A stretch of 16,603 nucleotides of DNA from CBCXVS01 sp965178525 (GCA_965178525.1 CBCXVS010000170.1:1-16603); one strand, 5' to 3'; positions 1 to 7,562 are shown, numbered from the stretch's first letter. Program-made: numbers and translations. The notes: generated by a model from the sequence alone, not told the origin.

Positions 1-1388
1 TCATACCCCTCGGGGAATTGCACAATAAAGTCATGGGCGCGTGCAATTTTGGCAGCCGTGAGGACCGCCTCCAGGCTGAGATCATCACGCCCATAAGCGA
101 TATTGTCCCGGATGGTGGCCGAAAACAATAAGGTATCTTGCATAATCATACCGATATGCCGCCGCAGCGAGGCCAGTTGCAGCTCCCGGATGTCGATCCC
201 GTCCAGGGTGATACGCCCGGTGGAGACATCGTAGAAACGCGGTATCAATTGCGCAATCGTCGTCTTGCCGCTACCGGTACTGCCCAGCAAAGCCATCACC
301 TCTCCAGGCGCGGCCGTAAAGGTGACATCTTGTAAGACCGGTATCCCATGGGTGTAGTGAAAGCCGACCTGCTCGAAGCGCACCAAACCTCGCGTGTGCT
401 GCAGGGGCCGGGCCCGAGGGTGGTCCCGGACGGCTGGTTCCGTATCGAGCACCTCAAAAATGCGTTCCCCCCCGGCCTGACAGCGCGTGGCCATGCCGGT
501 GAGCCAGCTGAGTCGGCGCAGGGGTTGCGCCAGTTGGGCCAGATAGCCCGTGGCTGCGACCAAGGTGCCCACGCTCATGGTGCCGGCAATGACTTGTTGG
601 CCACCGAAATAGAGAGTCAACGCAATGGCCAGCGACAAACACAGCGTCAGCAGAGGCAGATTTAAGGCCTGGGCTTGCGTCACTTGCAGAAAGGCGCGAT
701 ACAAATCCGTCGCCACACGCTCAAAGCGCTCCGTCTGCAACTGTTCACGGCTAAAGGCCTTGACGACACGGATTCCGCTCAGGCTTTCCTGCAAGGCTAC
801 GGTCAACTCGCCCATGCACGCTTGCACGCGGAGTTGCAAGGGACGCAAGATGCGGCCGATGCCCCAGATCACCCCAAAAAGCACCGGGAAACTGACCAAC
901 GTCAGGCAAGCTAAACGCCAATCGAACCAGGCCATCGCCAGCACCGTGCCGACACTGGTCCACACGAAACTAATGAGGGTATGGAGACCGAAGTTGAAAA
1001 ACAGGCGCACCGCTTCTACGTCCGCTGTGGCACGCGACATCAACTCTCCCGTACGCGCTTGGTCGTGATACCCAAAACTCAGCTGCTGGATATGATCGTA
1101 GAGGGCGTTGCGGAGGCGATAGGCAAGATGATAGGCGAGAAATGCCGCCAGATAGTACTGCCCAAATATCGCCAAGCCACGCAATACCGTGATCGCCACC
1201 AGCAACCCGCCGGCGAGCCAGAGAAAATCAATACGGCGCTGTGCCAAGCCATAGTCGAGCACGTCTTTGAGGACCCAGGGGACGGTCAGGCTGAGGCTCA
1301 CGGCGCCAAGCGTGCAGAGCACCGCCAAGCCCAGACGCACCGGAAAGCCGCGATAGAAGGTGTACAAGCGTGATAGGATACGTATCAT
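1..1388 (-). CDS. ABC exporter, fused permease-ATPase (MsbA/LmrA-like), C-terminus off the window
   Basis: This is a type I ABC exporter half-transporter: an inner-membrane domain pumps lipid or a hydrophobic compound using ATP bound by its own ATPase domain. Reading the minus strand from 1388 gives 462 open codons. Residues 1 to about 300 are hydrophobic helices with typical exporter motifs (TGELMSRATADVEAVR; ALQESLSGIRVVKAFSRE). The ATPase domain follows: Walker A GSTGSGKTT with Lys375 near base 265, and the Q-loop in MIMQDTLLFSATIRDNIAYG. The window ends before the ABC signature and Walker B, so about 110-130 residues are missing. ATG 1388 is the first start after an in-frame stop, but it has no clear Shine-Dalgarno site; the 7-bp repeats at 1392-1419 occupy that place. 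The substrate cannot be told from sequence. MsbA-type lipid flippase and multidrug exporter are both possible. Confidence 0.93.
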   Translation of the reverse strand, partial: MIRILSRLYTFYRGFPVRLGLAVLCTLGAVSLSLTVPWVLKDVLDYGLAQRRIDFLWLAGGLLVAITVLRGLAIFGQYYLAAFLAYHLAYRLRNALYDHIQQLSFGYHDQARTGELMSRATADVEAVRLFFNFGLHTLISFVWTSVGTVLAMAWFDWRLACLTLVSFPVLFGVIWGIGRILRPLQLRVQACMGELTVALQESLSGIRVVKAFSREQLQTERFERVATDLYRAFLQVTQAQALNLPLLTLCLSLAIALTLYFGGQQVIAGTMSVGTLVAATGYLAQLAQPLRRLSWLTGMATRCQAGGERIFEVLDTEPAVRDHPRARPLQHTRGLVRFEQVGFHYTHGIPVLQDVTFTAAPGEVMALLGSTGSGKTTIAQLIPRFYDVSTGRITLDGIDIRELQLASLRRHIGMIMQDTLLFSATIRDNIAYGRDDLSLEAVLTAAKIARAHDFIVQFPEGY

Positions 1389-1391
1389 AGC

Positions 1392-1419
1392 GAATGCGGA
1401 ATGCGGAATGCGGAATGCG
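1392..1419. repeat. Tandem heptamer repeat, 4 x GAATGCG
   Basis: Four exact head-to-tail copies of GAATGCG lie at 1392-1398, 1399-1405, 1406-1412 and 1413-1419, followed by a partial copy (GATT). They end 3 bp from the ABC exporter start codon on the minus strand, in its leader region. Related GGATTGCGG words occur near the right edge (16421-16429 and 16457-16465). Short tandem heptamers like this change copy number by slippage and may alter leader spacing. That consequence is inference. Confidence 0.85.
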
Positions 1420-1514
1420 GATTGGTACACACCATTCGCAACATCATCGTTCCTTCTGTATGAGAACCCACGGAGCGCGGCAAGGCATATGTCGACGCTC
1501 GTCGTCTCAAGAGC

Positions 1515-2321
1515 TTAACACAAAAGGCGCCATTGCTCAGCCAATGCTTTGGACCGGGTACCGCTGGCATCGAGTTGGCCAAAGCAATACGAGAGGAGGC
1601 GATCGACTACGTCGCAGCTCTGCGCCACGCTCAGACCGGCCTGGCGCAGACGGCCCACGACCGTGCCTAGCAGGTAGAGCACCCGGCTATCGCCGGAGAA
1701 CTCGGTCGCAAGCGATGGCGTCTCCAGGCTGGACACAGAGTCGTCGGCCTCGGGAGGGTCTTGGGGCGGGCAGAGGTCATGGAGCAAAGGGAGATGGGGT
1801 TCGAGCTGGCGCAAGCGCTCGACCTGCTTGCGCACGCCAGGTAACGCCGGGTAGCGTTCCAATAGCTGTAACGTCAGACGGAGGGCATACAACGTATCGC
1901 AGGTTTTTTGATTACGGCCGTGCGGGCACGTCACCGCCTCGGCCGGGTAATAGCGGATCGTGGCGTGAAACGCGGCAACGACCGGGCTGTCGTCAAGTTG
2001 CTGCAGCAACTTGGCGATGCGCTGCCGTTCTTTGCTATACCAGGTTTCATGAGCCGTGCGGCCCCGACGCGTCTTCCCTGCCGCGACCGGCGTGGCAAGC
2101 TGATGGGCGGCAACAACCTGGGCCAGGACAAATAGGCCAATATGGTCGCCCGGCAAACGCTCCTGGGCTGCCGGCAAGGCCATCAACTCCGTGTATAATA
2201 GCTGCCGCTCCGTATGCCATACGGTGGGAGCGAACGTCTCGACGCGGCCGATAAACCATTCCAAAATGGGCGGATGCACGCAAGGCTCTCCCCTGTGAGG
2301 GCAATGGATCGACGGTGACAT
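1515..2321 (-). CDS. Hypothetical protein, 268 aa
   Basis: I do not recognise the family. The ORF encodes 268 aa from ATG 2321 and is mostly predicted helical, rich in Leu, Arg and Gln (LQQLDDSPVVAAFHATIRYY; VRKQVERLRQLEPHLPLLHD). The N-terminus has a small Cys/His cluster (HCPHRGEPCVH) that could bind metal, plus a later CPHGRNQKTC stretch. No signal peptide or membrane segment is visible. It lies upstream of the ABC exporter on the same strand, separated by 126 bp containing the heptamer repeats. It is divergent from the O-methyltransferase, with 64 bp between the two starts. G+C and codon choice resemble the neighbours, and no overlapping frame encodes anything recognisable, so I regard it as real. 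Confidence 0.65.
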   Translation of the reverse strand: MSPSIHCPHRGEPCVHPPILEWFIGRVETFAPTVWHTERQLLYTELMALPAAQERLPGDHIGLFVLAQVVAAHQLATPVAAGKTRRGRTAHETWYSKERQRIAKLLQQLDDSPVVAAFHATIRYYPAEAVTCPHGRNQKTCDTLYALRLTLQLLERYPALPGVRKQVERLRQLEPHLPLLHDLCPPQDPPEADDSVSSLETPSLATEFSGDSRVLYLLGTVVGRLRQAGLSVAQSCDVVDRLLSYCFGQLDASGTRSKALAEQWRLLC

Positions 2322-2385
2322 AATCGCCGCCTATCGTACTACAAAACGCCGATGGGTACGATCGTTTTTTCGTGAAGGAGTCAGC

Positions 2386-3489
2386 ATGCAGGCTTGGTGG
2401 ACGGGTTTGGCGGACGTTCCGCCCGATGATGCGACGGCTTTACATGCCCTTGGACTCGGCTTCATGGCGGCTCGGACACTGCATGTAGCCTTGGAATTCG
2501 ATCTCTTTACGCATCTGGCCGACGACGCCTATACCGCGCCCCAGATGGCGCGGCGCCTCGGCCTGGCGACGCGGGCGACCGTCCGGCTGCTACACGCTTG
2601 TGCCGCTCTGGGTCTTGTGCAGCTCGTGGATGGCGTCTACCGGAACGTGCCCGTGGCCGCAAAATATTTGGTGCGCGGACGCCCCACCTACATCGGGAGC
2701 TATTTGCAAATGTTCGACACCCTGGGCTATCACCGCTGGGAACAGATGAGCGCCGCCCTACGTCACGACGGTCCCGTCGAGGCGCTGGACCATCCCTATC
2801 GGTATCTCGATGACCATGCCGAGGAGGCTCAGTCCTTCTTGTCAGCACAGCATGACGGCGCCGCCAGTATTGGGCATGCCCTAGCCCGGCGGTTCGATTT
2901 TTCCGCCTACCGGTGCCTACTCGACCTCGGAGGCGGCACCGGCACGTATACCATCGAAATTCTCCGGCATTATCCGCACCTGCGAGCCATGATCTTTGAC
3001 TTCCCACAGGTCTGCCGTATCGCGGACGAGGCCATGCGCCAGGCCGGCCTGGCAGAGCGTGTGCAGACCGTGGCAGGCGATTACGAACATGACCCGCTTC
3101 CCGCGGGACCGGACATCGTGTTGTGGTCAGGGAACCTGCACGCCAGTAGCCCGGACCGATGTGTTGGTATTCTGCACCAACTCCGCGCCGTCTTGCCAGC
3201 CCATGGCGCCGTCTTGGTGCATGATTACCTGCTTGACGATACGGGCGCCGGCCCTCTCATTCCGGCCTTACTCGCCTTGCATCTGATGTTGGTGTCGAAG
3301 CAGGGGCAAGTGTATAGCGGGGCGGAATTGCGCACGCTGTTCGCGCGCGCCGGGTTTGCAGAAGTCCACGTCACGCCGTTTCTTCCGGGACACAGCGGGC
3401 TGGTCATCGCCCATGTGAGCCCAACAACTGGCGGCATGCCGCACAGCAGCCAGGAAGGGAAGGAAGGCGAGCAGCACTTAGAGATATAA
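2386..3489 (+). CDS. SAM-dependent O-methyltransferase, acetylserotonin/hydroxyneurosporene type
   Basis: The predicted enzyme transfers a methyl group from S-adenosylmethionine, probably to a hydroxyl on a small aromatic, carotenoid-like or polyketide substrate. It has 367 aa. Residues about 20-100 form the winged-helix dimerisation domain typical of plant-COMT-like enzymes (APQMARRLGLATRATVRLLH). The Rossmann methyltransferase domain starts with the glycine-rich SAM loop LLDLGGGTGTY at 178-188, followed by the acidic MIFDFP strand at 202-207. NLHASSPDRC (250-259) occupies the position of the usual N-x-x-H-x-W catalytic-His region, with His252 as candidate base. ATG 2386 has a good ribosome site (GAAGGAGTCAGC before ATG). 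The last 12 bases overlap the 3' end of the convergent small gene. The substrate is unknown; no biosynthetic core enzyme is in the window. Confidence 0.88.
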   Translation: MQAWWTGLADVPPDDATALHALGLGFMAARTLHVALEFDLFTHLADDAYTAPQMARRLGLATRATVRLLHACAALGLVQLVDGVYRNVPVAAKYLVRGRPTYIGSYLQMFDTLGYHRWEQMSAALRHDGPVEALDHPYRYLDDHAEEAQSFLSAQHDGAASIGHALARRFDFSAYRCLLDLGGGTGTYTIEILRHYPHLRAMIFDFPQVCRIADEAMRQAGLAERVQTVAGDYEHDPLPAGPDIVLWSGNLHASSPDRCVGILHQLRAVLPAHGAVLVHDYLLDDTGAGPLIPALLALHLMLVSKQGQVYSGAELRTLFARAGFAEVHVTPFLPGHSGLVIAHVSPTTGGMPHSSQEGKEGEQHLEI

Positions 3490-3819
3490 ACCGCGCCCGA
3501 TGGCCTTTGCTTCTTCGTCCTCGAATGTATCGAAACCTTCTCGCATCGGGAAATGCACCACGGACCGAATATTGCCCCAGGGAATGAGCACATACGCCAA
3601 ATTTTCCTCATGATGGCGTCGCTCCGGGGGAATCAAGTAGCCATTGTCATCACGCACACGGGTGGTTTCCAATTTCGGATTTTCGACCCACAGGCCAATG
3701 GAATCTCGCCCGACGATTTTGGCGTAGAATTTCTTTTCTTTGATGCCGGCCGCATCCAAGCCTTCATTCTGGAAAATCATCAGCATGACCGTCTTATTCA
3801 TGATGTCATCTATCGTCAT
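3478..3819 (-). CDS. Hypothetical small protein, 113 aa
   Basis: I do not recognise a named family with certainty. ATG 3819 is preceded by a strong ribosome site (GAGGAGAACGGT before ATG), which supports it as a real gene. The protein alternates short hydrophobic strands with charged turns (TVMLMIFQNEGL; KFYAKIVGRDSIGLWVE; ENLAYVLIPWGNIRSVVHFP). That pattern would suit a small beta-barrel such as an Sm-like fold, but this is only an impression. There is no signal peptide or membrane helix. It is convergent with the O-methyltransferase, and the two coding regions overlap by 12 bp at 3478-3489. A longer opposite-frame reading (plus strand 3553-3888) looks like a shadow. Confidence 0.7.
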   Translation of the reverse strand: MTIDDIMNKTVMLMIFQNEGLDAAGIKEKKFYAKIVGRDSIGLWVENPKLETTRVRDDNGYLIPPERRHHEENLAYVLIPWGNIRSVVHFPMREGFDTFEDEEAKAIGRGLYL

Positions 3820-4129
3820 ACCGTTCTCCTCGGGACGACAGACCCGGTTCGTTTTCCCCAGCCGATGTCAACACCAGCTATGAGATGATACGCCCGCAGG
3901 CGTCGCAGTAATATGTATAGATCGGCATGCTGTGCCTCGCTCTTCATCCCGGCCAGCACGGTGGGACGATGTCAAAAAGGTCTCAAGGGATATTAGGCAA
4001 TCTCCTCGGGGTTTGCAAGAAAACACCGGCGCCCCAGGCCAGAATTGCATTCCCGGCAGGAGTACAGTACAGTGAGGGAACAGGATACGGCAGCGACCAG
4101 ATGGTTTACGGGCGAGGAAGGTGACGGGT
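3820..4129. other. Intergenic stretch, no gene seen
   Basis: This stretch separates two divergently transcribed genes. I see no convincing ORF: the 110-aa minus-strand reading across it has no recognisable content and overlaps the GalT-like gene's start. The only signals noted are a possible plus-strand promoter (next entry) and the ribosome site GAGGAAGG at 4113-4120. Confidence 0.5.
4045..4073 (+). promoter_or_regulatory. Possible sigma70-type promoter for the GalT-like gene
   Basis: TTGCAT (4045-4050) and TACAGT (4068-4073) are separated by 17 bp, which is ideal spacing, but the boxes are weak matches. They lie 56 bp before the chosen ATG 4130. The call rests only on position and spacing. 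Confidence 0.3.
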
Positions 4130-5209
4130 ATGAGTATCGAATACGGCATGAAGAATGGTGCGCTTCGCTGGATACGCAATCCTTTCACCGGCTCTGTCAC
4201 CTACTTCAACGAGATCCATCGCAAACCGCATGCCTTCCGCCGCCTCACCAACCCCCACCAGGCCGCGGCCAGAATGCCGTCGCTGCTGTCTCCGGAGGCG
4301 TTGCATGCCGAGATGCAGTACGTGCAACGCGCTTGTGTCTTTTGCCCGGGCAATGAAAACCAGACCATGCAGGAAATCGCGCGCGTTCTCTACCGTGATC
4401 TCTACGCTGCCGACACCCTACCGGAGGGATGTCAGCTCGACGCCTGGGTCCTGCGCGTCATTCACAATATTGTGCCACGCATCCCAGAAGATTGCACCGG
4501 CGGGCGCAACGAATCCTATGTCATCATGGAAGACGCCCGCCATTTCTGCCCTGGCGCGGCGAGTCTCAGCGACCTCATGTGGTCAGGCATCCTGCCAGCG
4601 GACCATTATTACCAAGTCTTACGGCTGGCGGTCGAGGTGATGCGGCACTCGATGGACAATCCAGCCGTGCAGTCGGTCATCGTGCGGAAACATCAAGGAC
4701 GCGAATCCGGGGCCTCACAGCCGCACATTCATATGCAAGTCATTGGAGCAGATCGCATTTGGCCGGACATCGCACGGGAGATCGAAGTGACAGCGGCGCA
4801 TCCGGATATCTGGCACGAAACCATCGACTTTATGCGCACCTTTGGCTTCCATCTGGAGGAAGGGGACGGCATCGCCTCGCACTGGTCGTCTTTTGGCAAA
4901 TTTCCCCGGCAGTTCGAAGTCATTTCCCTGCAAGATTGGCAGCCGATTTACGCCATCCCGGAGGCGCGTTTGCGCCTCTTTTGCCACTATCTCTATCGCC
5001 TGCTCTGCGCCCTCGGCCCCGGTCCCTACGATATGGAGATTCACCACGGCGAGGGCATTCCTCTGCATATGCATCTCAATGTTCGCCGCTATGTCTATGC
5101 CAATATCGGCGGCACGTTAAATGCGCCGTCGGATCTGGCCGAGAATGTCATTCCGCCCACGCGCGACATGGTGCAACAGTTGGCCCGGCAGATGGCGCCG
5201 CCGGCGTGA
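4130..5209 (+). CDS. GalT-like nucleotidylyltransferase (HIT superfamily)
   Basis: The protein resembles galactose-1-phosphate uridylyltransferases, HIT-superfamily enzymes that move a nucleotide onto a sugar phosphate through a nucleotidyl-histidine. It has 359 aa from ATG 4130. Residues 69-76, CVFCPGNE, match the Zn-binding CxxC region. SGASQPHIHMQV (193-204) aligns with the GalT active site (E. coli NPHPHGQ), keeping both His (199, 201) and Gln203. HHGEGIPLHMHLNV (about 304-317) gives the second His-x-His pair, followed by an ANIGGTLNAP stretch like the GalT C-terminus. I chose ATG 4130 because GAGGAAGG lies 9 bp upstream; a GTG at 4121 would touch that site. No galactose genes (galK, galE) are nearby, so the sugar or nucleotide may differ, and ADP-sugar or tetraphosphate phosphorylase activity is possible. 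Confidence 0.8.
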   Translation: MSIEYGMKNGALRWIRNPFTGSVTYFNEIHRKPHAFRRLTNPHQAAARMPSLLSPEALHAEMQYVQRACVFCPGNENQTMQEIARVLYRDLYAADTLPEGCQLDAWVLRVIHNIVPRIPEDCTGGRNESYVIMEDARHFCPGAASLSDLMWSGILPADHYYQVLRLAVEVMRHSMDNPAVQSVIVRKHQGRESGASQPHIHMQVIGADRIWPDIAREIEVTAAHPDIWHETIDFMRTFGFHLEEGDGIASHWSSFGKFPRQFEVISLQDWQPIYAIPEARLRLFCHYLYRLLCALGPGPYDMEIHHGEGIPLHMHLNVRRYVYANIGGTLNAPSDLAENVIPPTRDMVQQLARQMAPPA

Positions 5210-5251
5210 CGTTCCCTAGCGCGACAGCCCATAAGGATTTCAACTATTTCC

Positions 5252-5282
5252 GGTTTTCGGGACCGACAAGCGGATCGAAACC
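5252..5282. terminator. Possible shared terminator between convergent genes
   Basis: GGTTTTCG (5253-5260) can pair with CGAAACC (5276-5282) with one bulged T, giving about 7 bp of stem in the 73-bp gap between the convergent GalT-like and lysozyme genes. It has no strong U-tract, so support is weak. Confidence 0.22.
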
Positions 5283-6116
5283 TTACTTCGATTTTGATTT
5301 TTCCAAACCGGCATAGGTATTCAGCGTTCCCCGATTGACATATAATACCAGTTCCTGAGGCGTCCCGTTAAAGCGGTCTAGATCAACAGAACCGTTGATG
5401 CCATTTACACGACCTTGCGATGAATATTGCCAGAAGTCCCAGGGATGTCCCACATTAGGAGGTGATGCAACCTGATAGGCTGCGACCCAGAGGGGATAGT
5501 CGTTAAAGCTCCCTTGCAAAAAGCGTTTGTAGAAATCGGCCGACGCATACAAGATTGGCTTTTTCCCTAGCTTGCTTTCGACATGTTGTAACCAGATGAG
5601 CACGTTTTTCACCAGAGTGCTTGGGGAGACGTCCTCACGGCGTTCTACATCCAGCATAGGGGGAAGGCCGTGTGGCTGGAGCGCCCCGACGGTATTGATG
5701 AAATGATCGGCTTGGGCAACCGGATCGATATTGGCATAGAAAAAATGGTAAGCTCCTCGTAAAAGATGTACCTCGCGCATCCCATGCCAGTTGTTTGCAA
5801 ATTCCGGGTCGACAAAAGACGTGCCGCCGGTTGCCTTGGCAAAGGCAAACATGATCCCTGCCTTTTTGACCATTGGCCATTGAACGAGCCCTTGATAGTG
5901 GGAGACGTCAATCCCCTGGGCCTGGCCCACGTGCTGAGCGGCTAATGCGAGTGTATCAGCGTTCTTGGAGGTCGGGGCTGTCTCCGAGGGTGCACGAGCG
6001 CTTGACCCCTGCGAGGCACGGTGTGACAGCCTGCCCACCAGCACCCCGGCGCTCAATAGGAGGATCCCAATGACTAAAAAACAGGTGGAGAAGATGATGA
6101 TCGTTTTCTTATCCAT
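5283..6116 (-). CDS. Membrane-anchored GH25 lysozyme (N-acetylmuramidase)
   Basis: GH25 muramidases cleave the MurNAc-GlcNAc bond of peptidoglycan. This 277-aa protein has an N-terminal hydrophobic segment (about residues 5-29, ending GVLVGRLSH) that should act as a signal anchor. A short Ser/Ala/Pro linker (33-60) follows, then a full GH25 barrel: GIDVSHYQG (68-76), FAFAKATGG (90-98), GAYHFFY (121-127), the catalytic pair in LDVE (Asp156, Glu158), FWQYSSQG (228-235) and VDLDRFNG (244-251). All active-site motifs are present, so it should be active outside the membrane. ATG 6116 lacks a clear ribosome site and starts 14 bp after the stop of the protease-like gene, which suggests translational coupling. 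It is the last gene of the minus-strand unit. No Pro/Gly-rich cell-wall binding repeats follow the barrel. Confidence 0.93.
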   Translation of the reverse strand: MDKKTIIIFSTCFLVIGILLLSAGVLVGRLSHRASQGSSARAPSETAPTSKNADTLALAAQHVGQAQGIDVSHYQGLVQWPMVKKAGIMFAFAKATGGTSFVDPEFANNWHGMREVHLLRGAYHFFYANIDPVAQADHFINTVGALQPHGLPPMLDVERREDVSPSTLVKNVLIWLQHVESKLGKKPILYASADFYKRFLQGSFNDYPLWVAAYQVASPPNVGHPWDFWQYSSQGRVNGINGSVDLDRFNGTPQELVLYVNRGTLNTYAGLEKSKSK

Positions 6117-6130
6117 GACTCATGTGTGCT

Positions 6131-7198
6131 CTAGAAGAAATAATGTGTAAGCCTGCCGAGCAAGAGTCCAACCCCGAACAGAAAGATGGCTGTGACCATT
6201 ACCCAGATAGAAAAACTCATCATGACTTGCGCATCCATCGGCATCTGATGCGCGAGTACAAGGCGAACATATCGTATCATGCGCCAAACGGGCTCCCAGT
6301 ATAAAAGGAAGCTCAGGAAACAATATATCAGAGTCGTCGGAGGACGACAGAGGCAGTATGCCTCACAATAAAAACCGACGATTGGAACCCGATTTGTCGT
6401 CGCGGACGTGTCTGGTTCCGTTAACCGTTTCTCCTGCAGGTCGAGATGTAAGCGCCACTCATGACCGGGATACGTGGGCTCGTACACATAGATCATCCCT
6501 TCGTGATCGCTTATGGTCTCGTATCCATAGGCCAGCGCGTGCTGGGCCGCATAGGGGTTGCGCGTCTTCCGCACCAAGGTAATCGGCCACGGCGTACCCG
6601 CGTCGAGATGCTGCTGCAAGGCGTGCCACTGCTGCTGCAGGGCCATGTCCTGCCATGCCAGTTGGTCGGGATACTGAACATGCAGACGAACCTGAGGGTC
6701 GACAACGGCTCCAGTCTGCTCGAGCGCTTGGGCAAACGAGAGGTGGAGTGCGGCCTCGACCAGCGATTTTCTCGGGAGGCCATACAAAACGGCCAGCCAG
6801 CTCAGGAAGGTCGAGGCGTTATGCTCAAGATTGTCTCGGGTCCGCCGCCAAAGGTAGGCATGCCAGATGCGCCTCGTGGTTTTGCTGCGCCGACTGCTAT
6901 GTCCATGAGCGACGTAGCTGGGAGACGCCACCCCAGCCGTATAACAATCCAGCGTGGCACAGACCATACCACCTGAGTAATCGCAGGTGGTGGACGATTC
7001 GCGTGCGAGCCACTGCTCCAGCTTCTGCTGTATGCCTTGCACCAAAGCGTCGCCCATGAACGGCTGGAGCTGAGCGCATGTCCGGTTGATGGCCCTGCTG
7101 TAGATACGGTGTACTTCCTCGGCTTGGTCCGGACTCAAGGCTGGCATTTCAGACTCAGCAAGTCCGTCAAAGCTCGGTTTGAAGTCGGTTGTCGGCAT
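6131..7198 (-). CDS. Papain-like (peptidase C39-like) protein with C-terminal membrane segments; expected Cys is Ser
   Basis: The 355-aa protein has the layout of a papain-fold family with CGGMxxAALDYF, YLWRRQ, NHQVLAYGY and YDPNxPG motifs. Here I see YSGGMVCATLDCYTAG (74-89), IWHAYLWRRTRDNL (111-124), NPYAAQHALAYGYE (214-227) and VYEPTYPG (238-245). The His (220) is kept, but the Cys of CGGM is Ser75 (codon TCA). Cys72 and Cys80 are close but out of register. The protein may therefore be a pseudoenzyme, or use Ser. Two hydrophobic stretches near the C-terminus (about 288-304 and 328-349) should place the long N-terminal domain in the cytoplasm or outside depending on topology. ATG 7198 is preferred; an in-frame TTG at 7234 would add 12 residues. 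The gene starts inside the small upstream ORF (7167-7328) and is followed 14 bp later by the lysozyme gene. Confidence 0.8.
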   Translation of the reverse strand: MPTTDFKPSFDGLAESEMPALSPDQAEEVHRIYSRAINRTCAQLQPFMGDALVQGIQQKLEQWLARESSTTCDYSGGMVCATLDCYTAGVASPSYVAHGHSSRRSKTTRRIWHAYLWRRTRDNLEHNASTFLSWLAVLYGLPRKSLVEAALHLSFAQALEQTGAVVDPQVRLHVQYPDQLAWQDMALQQQWHALQQHLDAGTPWPITLVRKTRNPYAAQHALAYGYETISDHEGMIYVYEPTYPGHEWRLHLDLQEKRLTEPDTSATTNRVPIVGFYCEAYCLCRPPTTLIYCFLSFLLYWEPVWRMIRYVRLVLAHQMPMDAQVMMSFSIWVMVTAIFLFGVGLLLGRLTHYFF

Positions 7199-7328
7199 GG
7201 CTATGCGCCTGCGCAAACGATGGATGGCCTGCAAGCGACTGACGCACCTGCCCCAGCCGCTCGGGCGTTATCAGTGCCTGGACGAAATAAGCTGCCTCGT
7301 TTTTCCGGAGACAACAGAGGTCGATCAT
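7167..7328 (-). CDS. Possible small protein, 53 aa
   Basis: ATG 7328 opens a 53-codon reading frame ending in TGA at 7167-7169. The protein begins MIDLCCLRKNEAAYFVQALI and continues with a soluble, helical, polar sequence. It starts 12 bp after the stop of the zinc-ribbon gene, with a TAAGG about 10 bp before the ATG. It overlaps the first 32 bases of the protease-like gene (start 7198), a layout common for translational coupling. I do not recognise the protein. It could be a real operon member or a chance frame filling the gap; its position at exactly operon-like spacing is the main argument for it. Confidence 0.4.
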   Translation of the reverse strand: MIDLCCLRKNEAAYFVQALITPERLGQVRQSLAGHPSFAQAHSHADNRLQTEL

Positions 7329-7340
7329 AGTCTCAGGGCC

Positions 7341-7562
7341 TTATTCCGCTTGTTTGAATGCTTCGTTCAGTCTGTTCAATGCGCCAAGCGCCTCTCTCGA
7401 GTGTTCCAGGTCCAGCGTCAGCTTGAGGCCACATTCGGAGCAGAAGACCGGCGTCGCCGCCAGCAGTTTCTCCATGCTCAGGACAATAGGGTGACGGCAG
7501 TCAGGGCAAGACATGCCGGATGGAGAGGTCATATCTTGTCGATGCGTGTTCCGATCAATCAT
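7341..7562 (-). CDS. Small zinc-ribbon protein, 73 aa
   Basis: The protein carries two Cys pairs, MSCPDC (Cys19, Cys22) and VFCSECGLKL (Cys41, Cys44), separated by 18 residues. This is the classic layout of a treble-clef/zinc-ribbon that binds one Zn. The tail after residue 45 is an amphipathic helix (LEHSREALGALNRLNEAFKQ). ATG 7562 follows AAAAGGAATCGCAGTT, an acceptable ribosome site. It sits 66 bp after the DUF2589 gene on the same strand. No DNA-binding helix or enzyme domain is visible. A role as a structural adaptor or nucleic-acid-binding subunit is inference. Confidence 0.75.
   Translation of the reverse strand: MIDRNTHRQDMTSPSGMSCPDCRHPIVLSMEKLLAATPVFCSECGLKLTLDLEHSREALGALNRLNEAFKQAE

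Noticed and set aside
1394..2254. 286-aa plus-strand reading frame opposite the 268-aa hypothetical gene
   Set aside because: It is Arg/Pro/Gly-rich with no family resemblance, runs through the heptamer repeat and is the antisense shadow of the minus-strand gene.
3868..4200. 110-aa minus-strand frame covering the intergenic gap before the GalT-like gene
   Set aside because: There is no recognisable content, no ribosome site was noticed, and it overlaps the supported GalT-like start.
4429..5316. 295-aa plus-strand frame inside the GalT-like gene
   Set aside because: It has low-complexity Arg/Ser/His composition, while the GalT frame has clear motifs in the same DNA.
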